64,000 nt of DNA from Hymenobacter terrestris (GCF_013377905.1 NZ_JABKAV010000012.1:1-64000); one strand, 5' to 3'; shown: positions 13,374 through 22,427, numbered from the stretch's first letter. Program-made: numbers and translations. The notes: generated by a model not told the origin, from the letters alone.

Positions 13374-15149
13374 ATGCCCAAGTTCTTGGAACCCGTTCAA
13401 ACACTTTATGAAGCCGCTTTAGCCCACGAAGATGCCTACGACTGGGGCGCAGCTGCGGCCTGTTACGAAGAGGCCGTTACGCTGGTCACCGACTCGCCCG
13501 AGCTGTGGGCGCGCTATGCCCGGCTGCTGAATCGGGAAGGGGTGCGCAACAAGGACGGGCATATCGACCTGTCGGCGGCCGCCGAGGCCACCAGATGCGC
13601 CGCCACCACGGCCGATGAACTGTACTGGCGAGGCATCGGGGCTTACCTCACCGATGGCGGTGGTGATTCGCAGCGCGACCTAGCCGCATCTTTGGCTCTG
13701 AATCCCACCCACGCTGATGCTTGGTACTACTATGCCGAGGCCCTTGAACACCCCGCTGCCTATTTCTCCGGTTCCGATTATGATGAGTTGGCTGAAGGGC
13801 AAGCCCACCGGCTGGCCGCTTATGACCAAGCCCTGGCCCTGGACCCTGGCAATAGTGAGTACCTTATTGGCCGGGCCGACTTCCACTTGGCTCACGACCG
13901 GCTCGCGGATGCCCTGGTCGACCTGGATACTGTCCTGGAACAACACCCGGCTAATAAGTATGCGATGCAACTTCGGGCAATTATCCGGGTTCTGCAGTAT
14001 GATTTTCGGGGTGCGCTGCGCGATTTTGCAGCTGGCGGTACCCTGTCCGGCAACTGGCGAAATAGTGGTGTCGGGTTACATATCCGCTACCCTAACGAGC
14101 AGCTGCCATCTCCGGCTGCACGCTGGGCCGAGGCTCTGGCGGCATTCGAGCAAACTGGTATTCGGGAGCCGACCACGGCAACATACCTGAGCGAGCGGGC
14201 CGCGTATTTCCTGCGCCACGGTGCCCCCAACCGGGCCTTGGATGATGCGCTGGCAATAGTGGGGCGGCAACCCCAAAAGCCGGCGCACCGGGAGCTGTTG
14301 GTAAGCTGCCTACTGGCCCAGCCAACTCCCGACCTGGGAGCCCTATTGGCGGAGTACGAATGGCTGGCGGCCCGGCCGATACCGGCTCTGTCCAGGAAGA
14401 AGAGTGGATTTTCTGAAAATGCCCCGGAAGTTGCCCGTTGCCTCTGGAATCAGGCATTCTACCGGCACCAAGCGGCCTGGGTAATGTACCGGCTGGGACG
14501 CCCGAAGGAGTCACTGGCATATTTCGAAGCCGCCTGTAGTTTTGCCTTCACCCAGGAACCCTACAGTGTTGAGCGGGAGAAGCATTTTACGTGGTATCCA
14601 GCCAACCCAGACGAGCCAGACACACTACCCTGCGGGCCGCGCCGGTCGGTAGAGGTAGGGGTGGCCAACGGGACGCAGTTTGTCGCAGATGTAAACGGGC
14701 TGCTGCCGGCGTGCAACTTACAGTATTTCAGCCGCAAGTCACCAGATATGGAGTATCTGCGCTGGCAGTTGGCCCAGCAGCTCAAGCAGGAATACGCTAC
14801 TGATGGGGTCTTGAGTGCCGTCGGCGAGTGGCTCTGCGCGGCGGCGTGGCAACTGGCCGGCCCGCCGCTGGGCGAGGCCTGCGAGGCCTGCCTGAAGCTG
14901 CAGTTGCCAACCGGCCATTGGTTCAGGAAGGCTCGGGAAGCCAACGAGTTTGCCGTAGCCCGGGAGCTGTGCCTTACCGGCCTGGCGCAACTTCCAGCCT
15001 ACGCGCCGGAGTTCCGGCTGCTGCAACAGGCCCTGCTACGGGCTGAGCTACGCAACACCAAAGGCCGACCCGGTGCCACGCCCGCTAATATCGAGGCAGC
15101 CCTAGAACGGTACGATGCCGGCCTAGCTGCGCTACGAGACAAAAGCTAG
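13374..15149 (+). CDS. Large TPR-repeat protein
   Basis: I chose the ATG at 13374; an in-frame TTG exists 30 bases upstream. The 591-aa product is a series of tetratricopeptide-like helical pairs. Examples are WGAAAACYEEAVTLVTDSPE (about residues 25-44), HRLAAYDQALALDPGNSEYL (about 142-161) and ADALVDLDTVLEQHPANKYA (about 177-196). There is no signal peptide or transmembrane helix, so it should be cytosolic. TPR arrays bind partner proteins; in accessory regions they may serve as scaffold or sensor. No effector domain is fused. It stands in an island with an HNH nuclease further downstream. Confidence 0.65.
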   Translation: MPKFLEPVQTLYEAALAHEDAYDWGAAAACYEEAVTLVTDSPELWARYARLLNREGVRNKDGHIDLSAAAEATRCAATTADELYWRGIGAYLTDGGGDSQRDLAASLALNPTHADAWYYYAEALEHPAAYFSGSDYDELAEGQAHRLAAYDQALALDPGNSEYLIGRADFHLAHDRLADALVDLDTVLEQHPANKYAMQLRAIIRVLQYDFRGALRDFAAGGTLSGNWRNSGVGLHIRYPNEQLPSPAARWAEALAAFEQTGIREPTTATYLSERAAYFLRHGAPNRALDDALAIVGRQPQKPAHRELLVSCLLAQPTPDLGALLAEYEWLAARPIPALSRKKSGFSENAPEVARCLWNQAFYRHQAAWVMYRLGRPKESLAYFEAACSFAFTQEPYSVEREKHFTWYPANPDEPDTLPCGPRRSVEVGVANGTQFVADVNGLLPACNLQYFSRKSPDMEYLRWQLAQQLKQEYATDGVLSAVGEWLCAAAWQLAGPPLGEACEACLKLQLPTGHWFRKAREANEFAVARELCLTGLAQLPAYAPEFRLLQQALLRAELRNTKGRPGATPANIEAALERYDAGLAALRDKS

Positions 15150-15232
15150 CGTGAAAGCAGATGCCGCTGACCACCCGCTTGATCACAAAACACGACACGT
15201 TGCTTCCCCAATGCGGGCAAAAACAGATTCCT

Positions 15233-15859
15233 ATGCTTACCAGACCCCTTTCTGCCAACCCGTACTGGCTGCGAACATTGGTCGGCCTGCTGTTGCTCAC
15301 GGTAATGTCCGGGGCTAACTCCGCCGAGGAGCCGGCCCGCCACCGCTTCCGTTCCGTACCCCTGAACCAACTCACGCTGCCCTGCGACTTGACCGCCCTC
15401 AACGCCGAGTACGTGGCGGCCCTTAACTACCGCCGGGCCCAGCGGAACCCCGGCGCGCGCCCTGCCCACTTCGAGGCCGGCCTGCTGCCTGGTACCTTTC
15501 TGCACACCTATGAAATGGAGCGGCGCGACAGCCTCTACCATGACCGCGACGACCGCACCGTTGGCGAAATTTGCGCTTCAGTCAGCAATCTGGCACCCTA
15601 CCGCGGCCGGCCCCGGGAGTTGGCCCGCTACATCTGGACGCGCTTCCACAACTCGCCGCCCCACGCGGCCATCCAGCGCGATACAAGCCTGCGCTTCGTG
15701 AGCGTAAGCTGCCTCAACGACTTCTTCGTGGTCCGTCTCAGCTCTCGGCCCTACCGCGCCAATGCTACCCGGCAGCAGCAATTCCAGCAAACGCTGGCTA
15801 TCGTTCAGGCAGCCACTGCCCGGCAGGCCCGGCAGGCCCGCCTGGCAATACGCCGGTAG
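15233..15859 (+). CDS. Secreted CAP-superfamily-like protein
   Basis: The start at 15233 opens a hydrophobic signal (YWLRTLVGLLLLTVMSGA). The 208-aa product has the layout of CAP/SCP-like proteins: an early LNAEYVAALNYRRAQR (L-N-x-x-R), an internal His-x-x-Glu segment (LHTYEMERR), HDRDDRTVGEICASVSN (the G-E-I block), and IWTRFHNSPPHAAIQ (W-x-x-S-P-x-H, about residues 139-153). CAP proteins act outside the cell, with varied and often unknown roles. The call rests on motif order, not on a profile match. Confidence 0.55.
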   Translation: MLTRPLSANPYWLRTLVGLLLLTVMSGANSAEEPARHRFRSVPLNQLTLPCDLTALNAEYVAALNYRRAQRNPGARPAHFEAGLLPGTFLHTYEMERRDSLYHDRDDRTVGEICASVSNLAPYRGRPRELARYIWTRFHNSPPHAAIQRDTSLRFVSVSCLNDFFVVRLSSRPYRANATRQQQFQQTLAIVQAATARQARQARLAIRR

Positions 15860-15998
15860 TGCCCAATTGCGTACTCTTGCCCCACATGTCCGCTCGCCGT
15901 GCAAAATCTAGTCAGGTGCTACGCCCACAGAATCATCCAGCTGTCGGTAAATTCTCGCTTTTTTTCAATTCTCTTTCACCATTCCCCTTCTTAAACGC

Positions 15999-16961
15999 AT
16001 GGCCAATCAAGCAACCCCTGGCGCCGTCGCCAACACCCATGTTCGCTACCTATTAACCAAAGCCGGTTTAGCCGCTGGCGGACTCGCTACCCGAGGGGCC
16101 GACAATCAATGGGAGGCTACCCAGGACTTCTTTGGCAATAAGTGCGCCTATACGGGGGAAGACCTAACCGGAAAGCCGATTGATAAAGACCACGCCATTG
16201 CCCTCAACCGCGTATCCGGTGGTCTGCACGTCTTCGGTAATGTGGTTCCGTCAACCCCAAAAGCCAACGCCCAAAAGAGCGGCCGGCGTTACGACGACTT
16301 TTTGCGCTCGAAAGGGGAGAAGTTTGACAGCATCGCGCACCTCACCGACGAGCAGCGGGAGGCGGCCATTGCGCGCATCGAGGCCTTCATGCAGCAAGCC
16401 CGCCCCGACGGCCTGCTCAAACCGCACCCCGAGCTACTGGCGTTTTATGAAACGCAGTACCAAAAAGCCAAAGAGCTATGCGCGACGGGGGCTCAGGAGC
16501 TGGAAGAGCTGCTAAACAAGCTAAACCTAGCCGCTGCACCGCTCCTCAATGAAGCAGTAGCAGCAGACGAGGCCACTCTGGATTTGCCCAGCGTGGAGCA
16601 GTTTGAGCTGGAGGAAACCGGGGCTGATAATCTACCGGAAGCGTACCGACAGATTCAGGCGCGCAGCTACGAAATGAATGTGGGTGCCTATGCGCAAGCT
16701 GTATTCGCCCAGCTTTTTGCCGATGGCACTATCGCCAAGTTTCTGCCCAACCTCACCTACCGCGAAGACCTCTGCACCTTCGCCCTGAAGCTTTCGTTCC
16801 CGCCCCTTATTACCCGGCGCCAGGATGCCCCCACCCGTTACTACGCTACCCCATACCGGCACAACGGCACCGAGTATTACCTGTGCAGCCAGTGGTATGA
16901 GCGTAACCGCGAACCCCTCAGCAATTGGCTGACGGAAATGGTGTTCGCTCAGCGTGCATAA
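15999..16961 (+). CDS. HNH endonuclease
   Basis: The 320-aa protein contains an HNH (beta-beta-alpha metal) motif between residues about 48 and 95: CAYTGEDLTG, IDKDHAIALNR (the D-H pair), then HVFGNVVPSTPKANAQKS (the N-V-V-P and N-x-x-K). Helical regions follow, and a C-terminal domain with aromatic strands (YYATPYRHNGTEYYLCSQW) has no known match for me. HNH enzymes nick or cut DNA in restriction, homing and toxin systems. A 101-aa protein follows 11 bases later, which could be a partner or immunity protein. No methyltransferase is nearby. Confidence 0.75.
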   Translation: MANQATPGAVANTHVRYLLTKAGLAAGGLATRGADNQWEATQDFFGNKCAYTGEDLTGKPIDKDHAIALNRVSGGLHVFGNVVPSTPKANAQKSGRRYDDFLRSKGEKFDSIAHLTDEQREAAIARIEAFMQQARPDGLLKPHPELLAFYETQYQKAKELCATGAQELEELLNKLNLAAAPLLNEAVAADEATLDLPSVEQFELEETGADNLPEAYRQIQARSYEMNVGAYAQAVFAQLFADGTIAKFLPNLTYREDLCTFALKLSFPPLITRRQDAPTRYYATPYRHNGTEYYLCSQWYERNREPLSNWLTEMVFAQRA

Positions 16962-16972
16962 GTATTAGGGAT

Positions 16973-17278
16973 ATGAATCAACCTACCGCGAATCCGCTAA
17001 ATGCCTACCTCACGTGGTCTCTTGGGATAGATTTGCCCGGATTGTCCGTCGTGTATGCCGAAGACCCGGCCCATGCCATGCGCTTGCTGGAAGATTACTG
17101 TCTAGGGGCGCAGCCTAAGCATTCTCTACGCCCTGCCTACATGCCCATGGAAATTCGCAGAAATGCGTCTGACAATGGAGCCGATATCCACCTTTTTCCA
17201 GTAGGTGTTGCCTCCCCCGGTGTTTCCGCTGGGATTCTGGTAATTGACCGGGGAGAAGATGTTCGCTTCTACGACTAG
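16973..17278 (+). CDS. Small hypothetical protein after the HNH nuclease
   Basis: I chose the ATG at 16973. The 101-aa acidic product has LTWSLGIDLPGLSVVYAEDP, a helix (AHAMRLLEDYCLG) and a C-terminal strand pair. I do not recognise it. It lies 11 bases after the HNH gene and before a terminator, so the two form a likely operon. A small acidic protein directly behind a nuclease is the usual place for an immunity or accessory protein; this is inference. Confidence 0.5.
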   Translation: MNQPTANPLNAYLTWSLGIDLPGLSVVYAEDPAHAMRLLEDYCLGAQPKHSLRPAYMPMEIRRNASDNGADIHLFPVGVASPGVSAGILVIDRGEDVRFYD

Positions 17279-17298
17279 AGAGTTACTAAGCTGTATTG

Positions 17299-17348
17299 AA
17301 AAGCCGCCGCAAGTATGCTGAGATTCCAGCGTATCTGCGGCGGCTTTT
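17299..17348 (+). terminator. 13-bp hairpin between HNH operon and integrase
   Basis: The arms AAAAGCCGCCGCA (17299-17311) and TGCGGCGGCTTTT (17336-17348) flank a 24-base loop and end in T's on both strands. It separates two convergent transcripts. Confidence 0.75.
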
Positions 17349-17409
17349 ACTGTAGCTCAATCGGTAAAGTGATTATAATGGGCTTTCATGCCTATTAAGA
17401 GGCAATAAC

Positions 17410-18705
17410 CTACGCTGCCGAGGGCTCCACGGCGCATACCTGGCTATCCAAGCTCGCCGAGGTATCCTTCGTTTCCTCACCTTCCCATATCCGCCGCATG
17501 GTCAGGTGCTGGAAGTCCTCCACGATTTTGGCGTAAATCAGCGTCGTCTTGATGTTGGCGTGCCCCAGCACCTTCTGCAGGATTTCCACCGGCATGCCCC
17601 GCAGCAGGCTCTGCGTGGCGAAAGTGTGGCGGGCCGTGTGCATGGTCACCAACTCAAACTTGCTTCGCTGCTGCTTCACCAGCCGTCCGGCCCGCACTTC
17701 CGCTACCTCCACCGAGGCCGTCACGCCGGCCAGCCGGCAAATACGCTTGAGGTAGCGGTTCATCACCTGGTTCTGATACACCGGCAGCAGCATGGCTCGC
17801 TCCCCGGCATACTTGTCGATAATTAGCCGCGCCGGTTCGGTCAGGTAGATGCTCACCGGCCGGCGGGTCTTGCTCTGCGTCAGCCGCAGCACTTGCCCCC
17901 CGTCCCAGCCGGCCACGTTGCCCTGGTGCAGCTGGCGCACGTCAGAGTAGCGCAAACCCGTATAGCAGCAGAACAAAAACACGTCCCGCACCGGTACTAG
18001 CGTCGAGGGCAGTACCGCCGTGCGTAGCTGCTCCAGCTCGCCGGCCGTCAGATACACCTTCTCCACGTCCACGCTCGTTGCCTTCAGGCTGGCCACCTTC
18101 AACGCCAACTCGTAGCCGCGCTCCTGCTGCAGGTAGTTGAACAGGGCCTTGAGATTTTTAACCAGCGTGTATACCGAATTGGGGGCCAGTTCCCGCGTCA
18201 GCGTCAGGTAGTGCAGCAGCGCGTCGTGCTCCACTAGTGAGTAGGACTCGGCCAGCAGCGGCCGGCGCCGGTGCTGCTCGAAGTCGCGCAGCCAGTTGCC
18301 CACCACCAGGTAGTGGCGCAGCGTATCGCGCATGTACCCGCGCCCGCGCAGCACTTCTCGAAAATCGCTCATCAGCATCACCAGGTTGTGCTCGCGCACA
18401 ATAGGCGCCGCGGCCGGAGCCAGGGCCGCCTTTAGACTGGCCGGGGTAGGCGTGCCGCCTTCCGCCCGCTGTCGGCGGTGGGCCTCGGTCAGCCGGGCTG
18501 CTAGGGCGGCCAGCAGCTCATTGGCTTCCTGATAGCCGGGGTAGGAGCGGCGGAACTGCTGGCGCCGGTCGTCCCACTGGGCGGGCAGGCATTTTTCGCC
18601 CGTACTCATGCGCAGTCGTTTCTGGTTGAAGTGGGCCACCAGGTAAACGACGGCACTTCCTTCCTCATTGATATTCTCGGTTCGGTGTTGGAATTGAATG
18701 GTCAT
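17410..18705 (-). CDS. Tyrosine recombinase (integrase) of a tRNA-inserted element
   Basis: The 431-aa protein follows the Bacteroidetes pattern. It has an N-terminal Arm DNA-binding domain (LRMSTGEKCLPAQWDD, about residues 31-46), a SAM-like core-binding domain (about 110-220), and the catalytic domain. The catalytic residues are R in CYTGLRYSDVRQL (about 258), K in LRLTQSKTRRPV, H-x-x-R in MHTARHTFATQSLL (about 358-361), H in VLGHANIKTT and Y in LIYAKIVED (about 394). All are present, so it should be active. It cuts and joins DNA at attachment sites. Its 5' end faces the 3' end of tRNA-Thr 148 bases away, the classic int-tRNA arrangement. A decayed relative's 3' end lies at 11143-11301. Confidence 0.9.
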   Translation of the reverse strand: MTIQFQHRTENINEEGSAVVYLVAHFNQKRLRMSTGEKCLPAQWDDRRQQFRRSYPGYQEANELLAALAARLTEAHRRQRAEGGTPTPASLKAALAPAAAPIVREHNLVMLMSDFREVLRGRGYMRDTLRHYLVVGNWLRDFEQHRRRPLLAESYSLVEHDALLHYLTLTRELAPNSVYTLVKNLKALFNYLQQERGYELALKVASLKATSVDVEKVYLTAGELEQLRTAVLPSTLVPVRDVFLFCCYTGLRYSDVRQLHQGNVAGWDGGQVLRLTQSKTRRPVSIYLTEPARLIIDKYAGERAMLLPVYQNQVMNRYLKRICRLAGVTASVEVAEVRAGRLVKQQRSKFELVTMHTARHTFATQSLLRGMPVEILQKVLGHANIKTTLIYAKIVEDFQHLTMRRIWEGEETKDTSASLDSQVCAVEPSAA

Positions 18706-18786
18706 AAGAAGTGAATTTACTGGGGCGTGTACTGGGACGTGCAGCAGGGATTACATCGACTTATTGAGGGATTAGACCAAACGCAA

Positions 18787-18836
18787 AACGCCCGGAAAAC
18801 CGCTTCTGTTGCCAGATGAGCGACTTTCCGGGCGTT
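18787..18836. terminator. 12-bp hairpin beyond tRNA-Thr
   Basis: AACGCCCGGAAA (18787-18798) pairs with TTTCCGGGCGTT (18825-18836) around a 26-base loop. On the minus strand it lies just after the tRNA and probably ends its transcript. It also lies in the attachment-site region. Confidence 0.6.
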
Positions 18837-18853
18837 CCGGGATTAAATACGTG

Positions 18854-18926
<73 letters not shown>

Positions 18927-19027
18927 GGGGAAGTGGCACAAAAGTAGGCCTTGGATATGAACCCGCCAAGTAATTAGGTAAATTTTCCTCCTCTATAGTA
19001 CTAACTATCTAACTGCCCGGAAAATAA

Positions 19028-19059
19028 AAACACCCCGCTGCCTGAGTAGCGGGGTGTTT
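19028..19059. terminator. Hairpin downstream of the DUF349 gene
   Basis: AAACACCCCGCT (19028-19039) and AGCGGGGTGTTT (19048-19059) form a 12-bp stem with an 8-base loop, 25 bases past the stop of the minus-strand gene at 19085. A run of T's on the minus strand follows. Confidence 0.8.
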
Positions 19060-19084
19060 CGACCAAATTCAGTGCTCCTACAGG

Positions 19085-21409
19085 TTAGCTGCGCACGGCC
19101 TTAAGCTGCCGCTTCAGGTTCTCAATGCGAACTTGCGCTTCATCCACGCGGCCCTGGTACTCTTGGCGGAGCTGGGCGGCGTTTTTAGAGCGGGCGAAGA
19201 ACTCTAGGTTGGTTTGCAGCGTCGAGATGTCGTTTTCTAGCTCGCTGATTTCCCGGCGTAGGGCCTGCTCTTTCTTGTAGAGCAGCTGCTGAGCATCGGG
19301 GGAGGCCTTGAGGCGCTCTACCTGCAGGCTGAACAGCAAATCGGTGCGGTCTTGGTAAGCTAGCTCGGGCACCTGAGTGAGGTACTGGGTCATCAGCTTC
19401 TGGAACCGTTCCTCGGCCTGTGGGCGGGTGGCTCCATTGAAGGCGCGCCAGCCGGCTACCTGCTCGCGGAAACCCTCCAGCGTGCCAGGCTGCTCGGCCG
19501 AGAGACCGGCCACGGCTTCGGCCACAGCGGCCAAGTGGTTGGTCTGGTCTTCGCTGAGCTGCTGCACCTGCTGCTCACGCTGGCGGCCTTCCTCTTTTTT
19601 GCGGTCGAAGAAGGCGTCGCAGGCGGTACGGAACCGCTTCCACACCTTGTCCGACTGCTTCTCGGGAATCCGGCCCACTAGCTTCCACTCTTTCTGCAGC
19701 TGGATAACGGTCTGGCGGCTGGCTTCCCAGTCGGAGCTTTGCAGGGCAGCTTCGGCCTGCTCACACATTTCGAGCTTGCGCTTCAGGTTGGTGCTTTTCT
19801 CTTCGTCGAGAGCCTTAAAGAACTGGTTTTTCTTCTGGAAGAATCCTTTGTAGGCGCTCCAGAATTGCTTATTAACCTGTTCGGCCTGCTTGCGCGGCAC
19901 CAAGCCGGCGGCGTCCCATTGCTGCTTGAGCAGCTGTAACTCGTCGGTTTTGCTGCGCCACTCGTTCACGCGCTCCGTTTCAAACTCGCCGAAGGGCGTA
20001 AGTTGCTCCAGCAGGGCAGTTTTGCGCTCCAAGTTGGCAGTTTCTTCGGCGTTGCGGGCCGTTGAGGCCTCCTGCCGGCGTCCGTGCACCAGCTCGGAAG
20101 CCTGCAGGAAACGCTGCCACAGCGGCTCGCGCTGCTCGTTGGGTACCGGCCCGATGTGCTTCCACTCCTCGTGCAACTGGCGTAGCTCCTGGGTGGCCTT
20201 GTTGATGTTAGACTGATCAGCCAGGGCCTCGGCCCGCACAATCAGGGCCTCTTTGGCCTCTTGGTTGCGGCGCCGGTCCAGTTCCTTCATCTCGAAGAAC
20301 AGGCCCCGGTTGTTGTAATAGATGTCGAGCAGCGCGTGGTAGCTGTTCCAGAGCTCTTGTGAATCGGTTTGAGGTACCGGACCGGTATTCTTCCAGTCGC
20401 TTTGCAGGCTTTTGATGCGGGCTGAGCTGTCCTCGGTTTCGGCCGACTCTACCAGCTGGCGCAGCTGCGTGAGCAGCTCCTGCTTGTGGGCCAGGTTCTT
20501 ACCACGCTGCTCGTCCTCGGCTTTAGCATCGCGTACCTTGCTGGCGCGGAACTCCTGGTAGGACTGCTGCAACTCCTGATGGCCTGCCGGATCGTTCGAG
20601 ACAAAGTCCTCGGCCGTTCCACCAGCTTCTACAAACTGCCGGCGTTGTTCAGTGCGGTCGGCTTTCAGGCCGGTTTCGTAGCGGCGGTAGAGGTCGGTAA
20701 TGGTCTGGCGCTTCTTACCGGCGCTGGACTGCCCCAGCAACCCGCGCAGGTGAGCTGCCTGGCCGCCCAAATCAAGGCTGTCGAAATCAACAGAGGAAGC
20801 TTCTGGCTGGGGCTTGGCATCGGCCAGAGAAGTGGCCGTGTCGGGCAGGGCCGGAGCGGCGGGCTGGTGGGCCGTGGTGGTGGTGCCGGGGCTGGCCGGC
20901 GAGTCAGAAGAAGTGGGCAGTGCGCCAACGCCGGGCGTGGCTTCCAGCGCTTCGGCTATAGTTTCGCCGGCCGGTACATCTACCACGGGGGTGACGTGCG
21001 GCGCTTCGGCGCTGGTGGCTTCGGCCGCCTGGGCGGGCGCGTTGTCGGGCTCGGGCATTTCGGCCGGTGGCTCGGTGGCAGTAGGAGCGGAGGGCACCGG
21101 CACGCTGGTTGGCAGCTGGGTGTCGGTGGTCGGTGGTGTGTTGGGCTGGTCGGCGGCGGCGTGCGTGGCCTCGGCCGTTTCGGTAGCGGCGGCCGAGGGC
21201 TCGGCCGTGCCGGCACCGGCGGGCTGGTTGGCGGGCAGAGGCGTAGTTCCCTGGGCCGGCTGCTCGGTAATATCGTCGGCGGCCATGTCAGTCGCGGCGG
21301 TCTTGTCGGTGGCGAGTTCGGCCAGGCGGCGGGCCAGAATCTGCTGGGGCGATTCGGCGTTGGCGTCAGCGCCGGAAGCGCCGGTGGGGGTCGGTTGGTC
21401 GGGATGCAT
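19085..21409 (-). CDS. DUF349 multi-repeat protein
   Basis: The 774-aa protein has a long low-complexity N-terminus rich in Ala, Thr, Pro and Glu (about residues 1-200). Then come four to five DUF349 units of about 70 aa, each with a W-K-x-x-G-x-V/I-P core (DWKNTGPVP, EWKHIGPVP, QWDAAGLVP, EWKLVGRIP) and a W-x-x-F/Y segment. The C-terminus (about 700-774) is a coiled coil (EQALRREISELENDISTLQT). DUF349 proteins are common in Bacteroidetes and Actinobacteria; no accepted molecular role is known to me. It is the first chromosomal gene beyond the tRNA and is transcribed alone. Confidence 0.85.
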   Translation of the reverse strand: MHPDQPTPTGASGADANAESPQQILARRLAELATDKTAATDMAADDITEQPAQGTTPLPANQPAGAGTAEPSAAATETAEATHAAADQPNTPPTTDTQLPTSVPVPSAPTATEPPAEMPEPDNAPAQAAEATSAEAPHVTPVVDVPAGETIAEALEATPGVGALPTSSDSPASPGTTTTAHQPAAPALPDTATSLADAKPQPEASSVDFDSLDLGGQAAHLRGLLGQSSAGKKRQTITDLYRRYETGLKADRTEQRRQFVEAGGTAEDFVSNDPAGHQELQQSYQEFRASKVRDAKAEDEQRGKNLAHKQELLTQLRQLVESAETEDSSARIKSLQSDWKNTGPVPQTDSQELWNSYHALLDIYYNNRGLFFEMKELDRRRNQEAKEALIVRAEALADQSNINKATQELRQLHEEWKHIGPVPNEQREPLWQRFLQASELVHGRRQEASTARNAEETANLERKTALLEQLTPFGEFETERVNEWRSKTDELQLLKQQWDAAGLVPRKQAEQVNKQFWSAYKGFFQKKNQFFKALDEEKSTNLKRKLEMCEQAEAALQSSDWEASRQTVIQLQKEWKLVGRIPEKQSDKVWKRFRTACDAFFDRKKEEGRQREQQVQQLSEDQTNHLAAVAEAVAGLSAEQPGTLEGFREQVAGWRAFNGATRPQAEERFQKLMTQYLTQVPELAYQDRTDLLFSLQVERLKASPDAQQLLYKKEQALRREISELENDISTLQTNLEFFARSKNAAQLRQEYQGRVDEAQVRIENLKRQLKAVRS

Positions 21410-21602
21410 AGTGGTCAGCGAAAACTCCCCGCAGTGGGCGGGGCACAGTGGTTGAATTTAGCCGTTAGCCAGTAGCTGACAGCTGTTAGCTCTTGTTAGG
21501 GTGGGGCTTTATGGCTGGATGTACAGAAATCTACGGCTGAATCGGCGCTTGTCGTCGGTTACTCAACTAAAAGCTAGCAGCTACCGGCTGTCAGCTAGCA
21601 GC
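21410..21602. repeat. Intergenic repeat of AGCT-word type
   Basis: The gap between the DUF349 and YqgE genes contains short related words (TAGCTGACAGCTGTTAGCTC near 21475 and AGCTAGCAGCTACCGGCTGT near 21575) that can pair with each other. Similar word families occur at 22330-22425, 27595-27690 and 28955-29037. Confidence 0.5.
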
Positions 21603-22169
21603 TTAGTTTAAACTTGGGTCGGTAGGGTAATTGGACAGCATCCGGTAGCGGCCGCCTTTTTCGCGCAGAATGGCCTGCCAAAAGGCATCGTTAGTCAAAG
21701 TAAACACTTTCGCGGCAGCATCGGGCTCCACAATCCATACTTTCTCGCGCACCTCGTCGGCCAGCTGCCCGTTGGCCCAGCCCGAATAGCCGACAAACAG
21801 CCGCACTTCGGCCGGGGCCAGCTCGCCTTTGATGAGCAGTTCCAGCAGCCGTCCGAAGTCACCACCCCAGTACACGCCCCCGCCCAGGGATACGGTATCG
21901 GGCAGGTCGGCGCGCTGGTGCACAAAGTGCAGCGTATCGGGCTCGACGGGCCCGCCTACGCCCAAGGGCGTGGCCGCCGCGGGCAGCACCTCACCGCCGG
22001 GCAGCGTCAGCACGTCGGAGAGCTGCAGGTTGGTTGGGCGGTTGAGCACGAGCCCAAACGAGCCATCGGTTTCGGAGTGCGCGCACAGCAGCACCACGCT
22101 GCGCTCGAAGTTGGGGTCACCCAGAAAGGGCTGGGAAATAAGCAGGTTGCCAGGGCGAAGTCGGGCCAT
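21603..22169 (-). CDS. YqgE/AlgH family protein (UPF0301)
   Basis: With the start at 22169 (MARLRPGNLLISQPFLGDP) the product is 188 aa, the normal family size; an in-frame ATG ten codons earlier is less typical. Motifs are LLISQPFLGDPNFERSVVLL (about residues 8-27), GSFGLVLNRPT, GGPVEPDTLHFVH and FVGYSGWANGQLADE. The family is widespread and linked to transcriptional regulation in Pseudomonas (AlgH), but its biochemical activity is not settled. It is cytosolic. The call is firm. Confidence 0.9.
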   Translation of the reverse strand: MARLRPGNLLISQPFLGDPNFERSVVLLCAHSETDGSFGLVLNRPTNLQLSDVLTLPGGEVLPAAATPLGVGGPVEPDTLHFVHQRADLPDTVSLGGGVYWGGDFGRLLELLIKGELAPAEVRLFVGYSGWANGQLADEVREKVWIVEPDAAAKVFTLTNDAFWQAILREKGGRYRMLSNYPTDPSLN

Positions 22170-22313
22170 TTGGAGGGAGCTATAAGCTTTATGCCGCAAG
22201 TCACAAGCAGTGAGCCGCGAACTTTTTATAGGGGATCTGTCGGGAACAAGCAGCGACCAAATGGTTCTTACGGCTCGCAGGGGGCGTAAGGTTCCAGCCC
22301 CGGCTCATTGTAG

Positions 22314-22321
22314 TACCTTTG
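22314..22321 (+). promoter_or_regulatory. TACCTTTG -7 box upstream of pdxH
   Basis: TACCTTTG is a perfect match to the Bacteroidetes -7 element TAnnTTTG. It lies 107 bases before the pdxH ATG, and the interval holds AGCT-word repeats, so the leader would carry a structured RNA. Confidence 0.5.
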
Positions 22322-22329
22322 TTTTGTCT

Positions 22330-22425
22330 GAGCTACAAGCTGTCAGCCACGAGCTACCAGCATGTTCAAAAGGCTGCCGGCACTTTGCTTGCGGCTTGTA
22401 GCTCGCCGCCTGTAGCTTTTTTACT
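22330..22425. repeat. AGCT-word repeat in the pdxH leader
   Basis: Words such as CTACAAGCTGTCAGCCACG and GGCTTGTAGCTCGCCGCCTG pair imperfectly. They resemble the intergenic repeats at 21475 and 27600 but are not identical. Confidence 0.4.
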
Positions 22426-22427
22426 GT

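Noticed and set aside
20486-21475. Plus-strand Gly-rich frame of 329 codons over the DUF349 gene
   Set aside because: It is the mirror of the Ala/Pro/Thr-rich N-terminus of the DUF349 protein.
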